64,000 nucleotides of DNA from positions 2,728,001-2,792,000 of the forward strand of contig CM022373.1 of assembly GCA_011800155.1 (NCBI GenBank), written 5' to 3'. The translations under genes were made by a program, and so were the position numbers. Within the stretch, counting starts at the first letter, position 1. Each line of letters begins with the position of its first letter. Origin of the DNA: Flammulina velutipes (lineage: Eukaryota > Basidiomycota > Agaricomycetes > Agaricales > Physalacriaceae). The notes below the pieces were generated by a model. It did not search any database. It saw only the letters and a list, made by a program, of their open reading frames with translations, and was not told where the DNA came from. Shown here piece after piece: positions 47,892-58,198 of the stretch.

Positions 47892-49254
47892 ATGCGACAG
47901 CATCTCTATGTCATGATTTTGGCCGTCAGTGCTCCTCTCGTAATGGGTTCTCCACTTCGGGAAGCTCGTGTTAGTCAAATTACCACGTCTTCATGTGCGT
48001 CGTGAGCTGAATCATCTTGCATAGGCGCCAGAGCCTCTTTTTAGGTTTAGTGGCGGCTTTAAAGGTGGTGGTGGTAGAGGCGGTGGCTATAGTGGCGGTT
48101 CCAGTGCCAGTGGTGGTGGTTATTTGCCTCAAGGTAGTGGTAGTGGAGCAACAATCAGGATCCCCACTCTCGAAGGCGACAGCAAAGAATCCAACGGATC
48201 TCTGTGCAGTACTTACGAAAATTTTTCTCGGCTACAGCTATGTTGGGAGTCAAAGCTGAAGAGGCGCCACACCACAGCGGAAAAGAGGGTGGGAATTTGA
48301 ATCCTAATACTATTTGAAACCTTTTACTTAACATGATGCCCAAAGATGGCTGTGGCTGCAGAAGAGAAATACGCCCCAAAATCCAAAGAAGAGGGCAAGA
48401 AGCAAGTGGCAAGGTTCAAGGAAGAGTTGGAGAAGCTTTCCAAGGCCGTATGGAAGACGCAATGCGGTACGTCGGATTATTCCAGTTCCGTTGAGTATGT
48501 GTAACCATCCATACGTATAGACTTTGGAGTCGAGATGCAAATAAGTGACCTCGTTCTGTGGGAGAATTCATTTTGCTCAATATTGGATTCCCTGGTCAAC
48601 ATTGCAGAGCCTAAGCCAGAGAAGCGAAGTCCTTTCAAGTCGAAACTGATGGAAAAAGCAATCAGCATAGCGACTGGGGTGAACAATATGTGGGCTGTGG
48701 AGGAGAAAGTCTTCCGAGATGTAAGCTGCTCTCTTACCCCCGAACCGGGGCCATACTAATAGTATAACCAGAAACTGAAACTCACTGGTATAGTCATCGC
48801 TGCCCGTGAAGGAACTCAGTCTCGGGTGGAGGGTCTAGAAGCAAAAAATAAAGACTTATTGGAATATCTTGAGAAGGCGGAGAATGGAGTTATCCGTACA
48901 GCGTATAAACTTGGTAACGAAATAGGGAAGGTCTTGGACGAAGCGGTAAAGAAGGCCAACAAACGTGCTGGCAATGACGAGGGAGAGAAGGAGAAGGTTC
49001 AGGATCTCGTGGTGTGTAATTCGCTGAGCTTCTTCTTGATCGCTGCTTACTACGGTGCGCTGAAGGACCAAATGAACCAGATTCCAGAGAGGGTTGAGGC
49101 AGGAATCAAGAAATATTACCAGGATACAATGAGAGCAGCTGGACACAAAAATGAATTAGAGCAGAGTAAATATATTGAGGGAGAAGATAGGGATGAGGGG
49201 GACATGGTGGATGGGAAGTACAAAAGCGACACTAAGCATGAGGCGTTTTGGTGA
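47892..49254 (+). CDS. Secreted protein, tandem family member 4 (long form)
   Basis: Paralogue of gene 3. Exon 1 (47892-47969) gives MRQHLYVMILAVSAP then LVMGSPLREAR. Exon 2 (48025-48288) starts APEPLFRF, has a Gly/Ser-rich stretch, then NGSLCSTYENFSRLQLCWES and KLKRRHTTAEKR, which matches gene 3 at both Cys and the KLKR..A.KR end. Exon 3 (48346-48466) has AEEKYAPKSKEEGKKQVARF. Exon 4 (48521-48720) has VEMQISDLVLWENSFCSILD and FKSKLMEKAISIATGVNNMW. The last part has LLEYLEKAENGV, ANKRAGNDEGEKEKV and IKKYYQDTM, ending at TGA 49252-49254. A 54-nt block 49012-49065 may be an intron, as in gene 3. Identity to gene 3 in the FVLWEN region is roughly 60 percent by eye. Confidence 0.65.
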
Positions 49255-49633
49255 GGAGTAAGCCTCCACCACAATAGGCTATTTTATATTGCACTTGTTG
49301 CCAATGTCGTCTCCTAACATTCAATAATTAATCTCTATGTATCCTTCTTCCAGAGCCCTTACTGTACGTAGTGGCAGCATAGATTTGGGCGTGAGAAACT
49401 TTGGAGTATACTCCCTTCCAAATGCGGACTAGAATGATTTGAATCTTGAATTGAAACGCTCACAAACACTAGTGACTACTGCCACTGCCACTGGGACGCG
49501 GGCAACTGGTAGCTGGATACCCCGCGCACGCGCAGTCAACGAACATACGGTCGTAACCAGGTGCGTCATTTACACTGCGATAGGATCACCAATGTAAACG
49601 ACCTCCCAGTGCACGCTCGGACGAGCAATAGCA
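49255..49633. other. Duplicated flank and promoter of the next gene
   Basis: The region 49352-49630 is homologous to 47037-47290 and runs to within a few bases of the ATG at 49634. It therefore holds both the 3' end of gene 4 and the promoter of the fucosyltransferase-like gene. Confidence 0.55.
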
Positions 49634-51146
49634 ATGTCTACGCCGTCCCTCTTGCCCATTGCTTCTACCTGTGCCTCATCGCCATTATCAAAACCATGGT
49701 GGACGCGCCCCCAATTCACCAAACGCTACTCCCGCGTCCTTTTCCTCATCCTCCTCAGCGCAGCCATGGTCGTTCTATTCCTTTCTAGACAAGACGAATC
49801 CCTCCTAATACCCGTAGAATTCGACTCCGCATCCTTACCTCCCACATTTGACGCCTGGCACCATTACGAAGAGTCCCTCCAATCCACACCCCGTCCATCC
49901 GGGCCATACATCTACTTTGCCAACCACGCACACGGCAGCGGCTGGGGCAACATCATGCAGGAGCTCCTCCTCAACTCTCATCTGTCGCACGAAGCGGGGT
50001 GGACGTACGTCTTCGATAACTATACGTGGTCGAAGGATATGTCTTCCCCGTACGCGGTATTCAATGGGAAGACGATACCAGCGCGGATACCGCTGACGGC
50101 GCTCATTGGCGGCGCGGTGGTGGACGATGCTATCAGCCTACCCGGATTTCGGAGGGTGTGTCCGAAGGAGGAGACGACGGTGGTGAAAACCGCTGACGTG
50201 CGGGATGGGCTCGCAAGTCTTGGGCAGTCAGACGGCGCGGAAGTCCTGGAGACGTGGGTGAAGGAGTTGCGCAGGCTGAAAGAGACGGGCGTGCGCTGCG
50301 TGGAGATCGACGAGGCTAGTCTGCATGTGTTTGATATCTGGCTATTTGGATCGGAGAACGTGCTGAGTCTGTTTCCCCGACTGCGGGATAGCAGGGTGTT
50401 GAAGACACTGGAATGGTCGCCGTTGGCACTGAAGACGTTCGAGATGAACCGGAGGATGTTTGAGGGTGTTGGGGGCTGGTGGAATTGGAACTGGCCATTT
50501 CCTCGGACGAACGACTATCCCATTCCCATTCCTCGCTCGCTTCCTTCGACGCCGTACCCACCTCTGTCTGGGCTCATAGCTCTGCACATTCGTCGTGGTG
50601 ACTTTGAGGAGCACTGTCGTAATCTCGCAGATTGGAATAGCAAGTTCAATGGGTTCAACATGTTTCCTGAGCTGGAAGACCATTTTGATCCTCCAAGGGA
50701 TGACAGTAAGATGGACTACTACCTACGGAGGTGTTACCCGACTATCGAGCAGATTGTGGACAAGGTGCAGGAATTGAGGAGAGAGATGCCGCACTTGGAT
50801 AGGGTGTACGTGATGTCTAACGGGGCGAAGGAATGGTTGGGAGAGCTCAAGGACGCGTTGGACGCGATTGGCGGATGGAAGGATGATGGTGTGCATACGA
50901 GTAGGGATCTGCAGCACAGGTACAGGGAAGAAAAGTACGTTGCGCAGGCGACGGATATGTATATTGCGCAGAGGGCGGAGGTGTTTGTCGGGAATGGGGT
51001 TAGTGCCTCTTTGTTGGCTTGCTCGCTTGCTTTTTCTTACCGGCTTCTGATAGTTTTCTTCGTTGACATCGAACGTGGCTTTGCTGCGCATGGCTTCGAA
51101 ACCACATACACATCGGCATCCGGAGAAGACGACGAGGATGTGGTAA
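49634..51146 (+). CDS. Type II membrane protein, O-fucosyltransferase-like
   Basis: Likely a Golgi or ER glycosyltransferase of the GDP-fucose O-fucosyltransferase fold. A short cytoplasmic N-terminus is followed by a signal anchor (RVLFLILLSAAMVVLFL). The luminal part has YIYFANHAHGSGWGNIMQEL (sugar-nucleotide-binding N-terminal block), LIALHIRRGDFEEHC (the conserved basic HIRRGDF motif), DRVYVMSNGAKEWL and AEVFVGNG. An intron 50999-51053 is needed: it joins VGNG to FSSLTSNVALLR, the usual end of this family, with TAA at 51144-51146. Without it the frame reads on to 51151 with an unrelated tail. Acceptor sugar and target are unknown. Confidence 0.75.
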
Positions 51147-52028
51147 GATAGGTGGGTGGGGAGGGTGTTGTGTTGTTTGTCGTTTGGCATAATGTATTGC
51201 GGCTTCATATCATAGGATCTGATGCATACTGCTGCGCGGCGCCACAACCAGATATAGGTTGCTGTAACACAAATACACGACAGTTTGCATTGTTCCAATT
51301 GGATGGAGAACGGGATTGCAATCTATCCGAGCTCTTCGCTGTAACCATTCTTCGTGTTTTGATTGGCCAGCGCAGTCAGCTGCCAGTAATAGCCCGCCTA
51401 ATTCCCGCCACATCCGGCGTCCGCGCCTCTGAGTCTCTGGGAGATCAGTTACTCAGGAACCATTTCGACCAATCGGGTACGTCGGTCCGCTCCCATGTGC
51501 TTTTGTGGATTACACGTCCGAAATGGCCCGACTGATCATAGGAGCTCCGTCCCCCATGCTCAATTTCAGATTAAACACCTTGTCCTTCTGTTCTCTTTCT
51601 TGTACGTACGACGGCGCACGACGACAGAGCAAAAAAAGCTCTCCGAGGACAAAAGAAAAACCAGGAAACTAAGGTTACTTGTCGTCATACGGACGAGGCG
51701 TTAGCTATACGGACGAGACAAGGACGAGACACAGCATCGACGTTAGACATTGCAAGCAGTCAAGTACGTCCTTGCTCGCTTTCACCTCTCCCCAGCCGCT
51801 GATGCTTGGCAGGCGTGACCAAGGCTTTCGCGGTGGCACACGACCTATCCATCATCAGGTGAGTTTCATTCTCCAATCCATTGGAATGCTGATAGCTCAT
51901 TACATACGTAGATTGCAATTTATATCTCCCTCCTCACACGAGCTACCCTTTTTCTGCCTGAGGTGCGCTTTTCCAATTGCGCTAATTTTGCCCGACATTT
52001 AAAAACGAGTAGCCCTACATAACCCAAC
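51147..52028. other. Intergenic, about 0.9 kb
   Basis: No gene recognised. Short direct repeats of ATACGGACGAG lie near 51687-51720, probably in the 5' UTR or promoter of the next gene. Confidence 0.4.
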
Positions 52029-53365
52029 ATGGACCGCTCACCGCCCTATTCGACGATTGATCTGCATACAGACAACGACCATGACGAGTCGAGATACAAC
52101 CACTCGCATGCACACTCACATCCAGACTCCGAGTCAGACTCCGAGCACACATACAACCAATGGGCGGACTTGCCCCCTCTCCCACGCAGCGCCCTCCGCC
52201 CGTGTATCCGCAAGGGCTGTCTCAAACCGCCCCCCTCGACTCCGCCGTCGACCCCCTGCATGACCCCCTCGTCATCATCCTCGTCCCAGGCATCGACGCC
52301 ACCACCAGCTTGGCGTCCAAATATCCCCGGAATACCCCTCCCAGGAGCGGGAATGCGCCTCAACCTCCATCCCAGGCATCCCTCCTATGAGATGCACCAC
52401 TCCTCCCCTTCACAGTCTTCCTGCAGAAAGGTCACTTTTCCTGAGACGCCAACATGCGATGTGCATACCGCACCGAAATACGACCGGACTCCCACCGAAC
52501 CCGCACGGACGCCTTTGAGTTATCAGGACATGCTTGAGGTCAAGGCTATTCTAAGGTGATCTATTTTTCTCCATACCGTGTCGGAAGAATATCGCTAACC
52601 TTTTTCTTTTTTTATAGACAACTCCCACTCGCGGACCAGCCTCCAGATTCTTGGACAGGCAGGCCGGCATCGAGGTTTTTGGGGAGGGTACCGATTGGAT
52701 TGTTGCCTCTCTATGATAACAGCCACGCCCACGCCCACAGCAATAATATGCTGAGCCCCGAGGCAGAAGCAGATCCATGTGAAGCCTCTGCGCTCTTCAC
52801 GACGGCAGCCGTCCATAACCGACCATCGCCCCCTCCCCCTCCCAGGAAGAAGGGCAAGAAAAAGGTCATTATGATGATCAACGACATGGAGGTCGAAATG
52901 GAGGAAAGCGAGGACGAGGATGACTTGCCTCCGCCGCCTTCTCCAGAGCCTTTGGATCTGGAGCTCTCTACACCGCCACTACCCAGTTCTTCTCCCACAC
53001 CACAATCACCCCCGATATTCTCTCTCGCTGCTCCGATATCTTCACCGCCGCCTATATCGCCTGCTGAACCGACGACTGCTGCGGCTGTCGATGCCTTGTT
53101 TATGGTGTCGTCCTTCCGCGCGCGGCGGGCCCAGTCCGCTGCATCTACGCCAAGACCATCTTCATCCACTGGGTTCCCATTTCCATTTCCGCCTTCCTCA
53201 TCGTCTCCATCTCCGTCATCATCGTCATCATCACATTCAACACCTTCCCCTTCGATACCCGCGGATGATGTCGAGGTCGAGGAGGACATACCACCACGGC
53301 GGAAAGTCCGGAATGTCGGTTTACCAACGCCTCCGATGAGCGAGGGTGAGGAGGATGAGGATTAG
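52029..53365 (+). CDS. Pro/Ser-rich disordered protein, function unknown
   Basis: No named family recognised. Exon 1 has a His/Asp-rich start (HSHAHSHPDSESDSEH), CIRKGCLKPPPSTPPSTP, and SSCRKVTFPETPTC. KVTF resembles an RVxF docking motif for protein phosphatase 1. It ends LSYQDMLEVKAIL and is joined across an intron (52557-52618) to RQLPLADQPPDSW. Exon 2 has GRVPIGLLPLYD, a KKGKKKVIMMINDMEVEMEE segment and long Pro/Ser tracts, ending MSEGEEDED before TAG 53363-53365. About 425 residues. The conserved-looking short motifs in a low-complexity background suggest a regulatory or scaffold protein; this is inference. Confidence 0.6.
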
Positions 53366-53708
53366 CATCATGCATGTGTTTGATTTCTTTCCTTATACAT
53401 AGAGGGTTTTATCATTTATTGGCGCACAAACAATTTATGCAACGTTTCTTCTATTTTGCTACTCTACACATCGATAGATATTTAGACATCAAAGCCTGTG
53501 AGCGAATGCGAATTGCAGTTCCTCGAGGGGAGGTCGACCAAGTACTGGCTGTCAATGAGCGAACTCCGTGAGCAGAGATCCAAAGATCCCATGCATAGTT
53601 CTCAGTCAATCCTAGAGTCCTATATCTTGGGACTTGCGCGTGTGAATAATTGCTTAGCAGAATATGGTTCGAATCGCGGTGGGGAGTCCTAGTTTGATAT
53701 CAATATTT
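53366..53708. other. Convergent 3' intergenic region
   Basis: Between the stops of the Pro/Ser-rich gene (+) and the MYND gene (-). No feature recognised. Confidence 0.4.
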
Positions 53709-55139
53709 TTAATTATTGTCCACCTCGCTCTTCAAGAAAGCAAGCCAATCACTCTTTACTAGGTACATCGTCAGCAAGTCCCGGATAGCGCTCGTCTGTA
53801 CATGAACTTGGTATATCTGTAGAGGTTGCGGTAAACTATCGTCGATCATGACAGTTCGAAGTAACTTTGACTCAATAAATAATGCCTCGCGCAGGTATTG
53901 CTCCTGGGATGGTAAAAGGTCAGGACGAAAAAGGTGCCGGACTTCTGGCAAGGGAAGGGCCTCTCCAGAGTGTACGACGTGGCTATATTGTCCATTTGCC
54001 TTCCTCTTCGTACCAATGCGAACGACAAGGCAATGCGTGGCTGAAAGAGAAAGAGATAAATTTCAGCCAGGATATAACAGAAGAATTCGACGCCTACCTA
54101 TTCGCCGGGGGTTGCGAGGAATATCGAAAGCGCTGAACGCCGCTTCACCGAAGCTTTCCCCGTTACGCAGTTTCCACGCCTCCGTCGCGGCCTTTTGCTC
54201 CTCGACGAGAGCCAGGGAGCTTCCTACGGGGTAGATGTACGACCCCAGTGGTTGGGCGGAGTCGCTCTCGACAGAGTCCACGAGAAGCTGGTACCAATCG
54301 CACTCCGTTGTCAACCACAGCTCGGCGCACGCGTCCGCCAAACTGTTGCGCCCGTATTCCGAGTAGACATAGTCAAACCTGGAGGGCACGCCGTCGTCTA
54401 CGACCCATAACCTAATCCAGCCCTCCTCATATGGCTTGATATTGACGGATCCAACATTTTCTGGGCGGGAGGACCTAGCTTGTAGGTCGGCCACTGAGAC
54501 TAGCCCGGCGGACTCGACACGCGGGACGAGAGTCTTGCGTCCTGATGAAGTGGATACTTCGTCAAACGCGGCACGCACAACGAATATGTGTGTCGCTAGA
54601 ACACCTGGAGATAGGAAATGACGGGAATATACCGCACCAGATTTATCTGTCGGGAGACCGCAGTCGTATGCCCAGAAGACAGAGGTGCTTATGTATCTTT
54701 TGATTCTATCCACCCATTTCAAGGATAGCGTGGCATTCTCCTTGCCCGATGAGCTTGGCCGTGACGACTCTAAAGCGGGCCTCTTCGCATCCAGGTTTAT
54801 GGATTTTCCAATGCGCTTTTTAACATTCCCGACTCTGTTCCGATTTGGGTCAGTGGAAAGTCGGCCTTTGTCATTGAGGGAAAAACATACACAATATCGT
54901 ACGCCAGAGCATGAACCACAGACTTGCATCTTGGTCTCCTTGGGGAGGCATTCATCGCAGGAACGTAGGTTCATGTGGCAGGCGACGAGGTGGCGCAAGC
55001 AGTTTTCGCACATGTTGGCTTTGTTGAGGCGGGAATATCCGGGTGCTTTGGCTATCTTTGTAGTCATCTTTGCTGGCGTTTTATGCTCTGTAGATAAAAT
55101 CAATAAGTTGGAAGAACTGAAACATGGGTGTGCAGACAT
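53709..55139 (-). pseudogene. MYND-finger protein with a disrupted finger
   Basis: Mushroom MYND-type zinc-finger gene, probably damaged. From 55139 (or ATG 55067) it reads SRLNKANMCENCLRHLVACH, CDECLPKETKM, QVCGSCSGVRYC. A normal gene would then splice (gtatgt donor, cag acceptor, 56 nt) to the second half of the finger. That exon is visible as SREC, a TAA stop at 54820-54822, then KAHWKIHKPGCEEARFRV, so a stop sits where a Gln is usual. Its frame also fails to reach the downstream part. If the intron is retained, one 358-codon frame continues into KENATLSLKWVDRIKRY and RFDYVYSEYGRNSLADACAE, losing half the finger. A later intron (about 54035-54092) joins to ATHCLVVRIGTKRK, giving an end at 53709 (SEVDNN). 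Confidence 0.6.
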
Positions 55140-55232
55140 GGACGTTGAACTTGGAAAGCTAGATTGCTTACATAATTAATACTCACCGATCGTCTGTCGA
55201 TAAATGACTGAGTACATTCAATACCATAAGTA

Positions 55233-55262
55233 CTGTCTGTTTACACTAGTGTAAACAGACAG
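55233..55262. repeat. 30-bp perfect palindrome
   Basis: Each 15-nt arm (CTGTCTGTTTACACT and its complement) meets with no spacer at the centre CTAG, so the whole 30 bp equals its reverse complement. It lies 94 bp upstream of the MYND gene start. It could form a cruciform, serve as a strong dyad binding site, or be left by a transposon event. Confidence 0.9.
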
Positions 55263-55422
55263 GTCCATTTTCTGAGGTATAGAAAAATGCCAGATTATAC
55301 ACCACCGAAGATGTGACAAATCACCGTTCGTGCATTACATGTGGCGCAAAAGATTGCAGGGTTTTAAAGATAGTATTACAGTTCACCAACGTAAATTACT
55401 CACCAATTATTGGCGCATTACT

Positions 55423-55515
55423 TATTATCCACCTCTCTCTTCGACAAAGCCAACCAATGGTTCCGTACTCGGAACATCATCTGGAGTTCGCGGATAGCGC
55501 CCACAATATGTCTGT
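55423..55515 (-). pseudogene. Remnant of a second MYND gene 3' end
   Basis: On the minus strand this stretch aligns with the last exon of the MYND gene (53709-53800). Both share the GCGCTATCCG(C/G)GA segment, TTGGCTT and the end GAGGTGGA(T/C)AATAA. In the fragment the reading frame has a stop within the aligned part and no upstream finger is seen, so it is a decayed partial copy from a tandem duplication. Confidence 0.6.
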
Positions 55516-56008
55516 TTGCTTTCTGCTCTGTATAGATATGAATTACGAGGCAATGAACGACATGCGATAGATGTCAAGTAATGTCCGCGAGCTTCTACCA
55601 CGGGCACCAGCTATCGTGATCTGTGCAGACTTGTCATTTATAGGCAGCTGCATCTATCACTACGTTTCACCCCCCAATCTACATAATTCACGCTAGTGGG
55701 TGTTTCAATGCAAACACTTATGTACGAGAACGGGACAAGAAGCAGCACATGTAGATATCCAGCCTTCTTGTCCAATGAAACAAAGGTCATACACTCGGTC
55801 ATATTCACACTCAGAATTCCACTAGATCTGTTGTTCAACAAAAAACGACGACAATAAAGATGCAATATACAAATCATACATTAATATAAAGAAAGCGGTC
55901 TTCGCCCAACCAGTAAGATATGTAACGTACCCAATCCAATCCAGCAATATCGACAAGCAAGCAGCTTTTTGAACGAATAAATAAACTCATCCTTCAAGTT
56001 CAAACCAC

Positions 56009-58198
56009 TCAATCACGACTCTCACCAGGCCCACTCGTCAACGGCCACACACTCTCCCTCTCCCGTCGATCCTTATCCCCAGACCCAGGTCTAGGTAGCG
56101 GTAACGCCAACGCACTCGAAGAAGACGACCCAGCCCCACGCATCTCATCGATCCCCCGCTTCACCTCCCCCATAATCCTCTCCGTCCTCCCAAGCAGCTC
56201 TTCCAATCGCCTCTTCTGCGTATAAATATCCATGTAATGCTTCTCCAGGTCCGCTAATGTCAGTGGGGCACTGGCGGGGCCAGGCGGGCCAGTGTAGAAC
56301 GGCGACATGCCAGGTGCAGGAGGAGGGATGGAATAGCTCATGGGCGGCTGGGATGATGGATTCAGCGGTGAGTGTGTCCGACTCGGCGCTTTCGAACCAC
56401 TTCGTATGTACGGTGCAGGCCCGCCAGGACCAGCCAGATTTAACGGAGGCAGCTCGAAGCCACCATGCCCTGCGATGAATGGAGAGGCGCGTTGACCAGG
56501 TCCTGACCAGCGAGACTTGCTTCCGCTTAGTTCATCCGAATCATCCTCGTCGTCACCGTTTTTGTCCGATTTACTCCGCCTTGCTCGCTTTCGTCTTGGC
56601 TGATCAGCCTCGCCGTCACTATCGTCTGTGGCTGCAGGGCGCCCAACAGAAACCAATGCTTCAGCAGCCGCTTGGTCAGACATCCTGTTGAACGGTGGTA
56701 GACCCCCTGTGGTACCGGCAGCTGGAACACGCTTTCGACGTTTAATAACACTTTTCTTCATGGAGTTGGGACGATGCGTCCCGTGGAGCTTGAAGTAGAG
56801 ACCTACAGATGAAAATAAGTCAGCATCGCTCTAGGCCATCAATAGAAGAAGAAGGAGAGGAAAAATAAATCGCCAAAGCGCCGAAGCTCCGACTCACTGC
56901 GCAGACCAAAACCGTCGCTACGGTGAAGGAAGGAAAACGAAAGATAAGATACACGCTGGCAGATTGGGGAGCAGGGTCGAGTCTGTCACCCGCAACCCAA
57001 CGCTCCGATCTGATAAGATTTGATCTCACGGAATCAAAAATCACCAGCCTCGTGCCCAACGTCCGTCGACGGCGCGACGAGCCACGCAGAGAAATAGCGA
57101 AAGATTGAGAAAGAAACTCACCACACGCATTGCAGATATTGTTGCCAACGTCGTCTCGTCGCCATAGAGGCGTCGTGCTTGTCGCACAGTTCGCGCAACT
57201 CAGCGCCCCGACACTCGGCCTGGGTACCTTGCCCCGTGACGATACCCCTCCTGCGCTGTCTGGTGGCCCTCGTTCTACGCCTAGCAAACCCATGTTCATC
57301 TGCATATTCTGGGCAGACGGACCCGGGCTTGGGGCATCCTGGTGTTGTTGTTGAGCGTTGCCGGTCTTCTTCTCCATTTCCATTAAACGCATCGAAACTG
57401 CATTGGCGTTGTTATAAGTAGGACAGCCGTTACACGCTGATGTCCCACCAGTGCCGTCACATCGTCCATCACCGGGGCATGTACCTGGCAGATGTCCTGC
57501 TGGCTGTGGGACGGAAGGGGCGTGGCCGTTTGTTGTTGGTGGGAGCATGGGCGATGAAGATGAGCGGGGGCTAGATGCGCTGAGTTGGGACGACGGAGTA
57601 TTCCGCGAAGGTGGACGAGTATGGCGCGCTTTTTGGTGTAAACCTGGAGAAGAATAAAGTCAGAACTTGAAAACAACCGAAGATTGAGATTGGGAAAATG
57701 AAAAGATGAAACGACGAATAAGGTTAGTCGCCGAGGCATAGATGAGATAAAACAATTGTATAGGGTAAAGACCCACGGCCAGCCAGGATATCGGCTGAAA
57801 CGCGACGCGCCTCGTCGAAAAAGCAAGTGAGATGTGACACGATTGTGATAGACGTGGCCTCGCCTCGGATTCATGCAAGCAGCACAGACACGTTGCAGAG
57901 AACAATGACTCACCGCAGGCGTTGCAGATAGGGTGTCCAGCTATGTCGCGTCGCCATAGAGGCGTATCGTGGGTGCCGCAGCTCACGCACGTCTGGCGCT
58001 GCCCGTCGTTGAACGAGAATTCGTTGGGGCCACGCTTCAGCGACTCGTATAAATCTCCGTGCAGACCGTTCGGCGAATCAAGATCTATTGAATTCACTGT
58101 GAGCTCGTCGTTGTCAGGCTCAGTGTCGACGACGTACGGGGCGACATGGACGGGTGGTGCATATTCATGAGAGGGGATTCCATAACTATTGGCGACAT
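56009..58198 (-). CDS. Iron-responsive GATA transcription factor (SRE/Urbs1/Fep1 type)
   Basis: Nuclear repressor of siderophore and iron-uptake genes by family knowledge. The start at 58198 gives [21 protein letters not shown] short 41-nt intron joins to [14 protein letters not shown]. Finger 1 is [20 protein letters not shown] then ICNACG, spliced over 57644-57913 to [15 protein letters not shown]. The diagnostic Cys-rich block between the fingers is [19 protein letters not shown] (C-x5-C-x8-C-x2-C), the iron-sensing motif. Finger 2 is [20 protein letters not shown] then ICNACG, spliced over 56803-57121 to [20 protein letters not shown]. The C-terminus is disordered with a late coiled coil ([20 protein letters not shown]). 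Stop at 56009-56011. GATA motifs occur upstream and inside intron 3. Confidence 0.93.
57008..57016 (+). promoter_or_regulatory. ATCWGATAA site in an intron of the iron GATA gene
   Basis: ATCTGATAA fits the ATCWGATAA consensus known for SreA-type iron repressors. It lies inside the 319-nt intron that splits finger 2 of the factor's own gene. Use as a real binding site is inference. Confidence 0.4.

Larger units (their letters stand above)
55140..56008. other. Intergenic with palindrome and MYND remnant
   Basis: Contains the 30-bp palindrome (55233-55262) and a fragment of a second MYND gene end (about 55423-55515), listed separately. The remaining bases show no gene. Confidence 0.5.

Noticed and set aside
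52046..53289. Long minus-strand frames opposite the Pro/Ser-rich gene
   Set aside because: Gly- and Asp-rich mirror of the Pro/Ser codons on the other strand; a shadow of the real gene.
53640..53690. GGTTCGAATCGCGG, resembling a tRNA T arm
   Set aside because: Flanking bases do not form the T stem or an acceptor stem.
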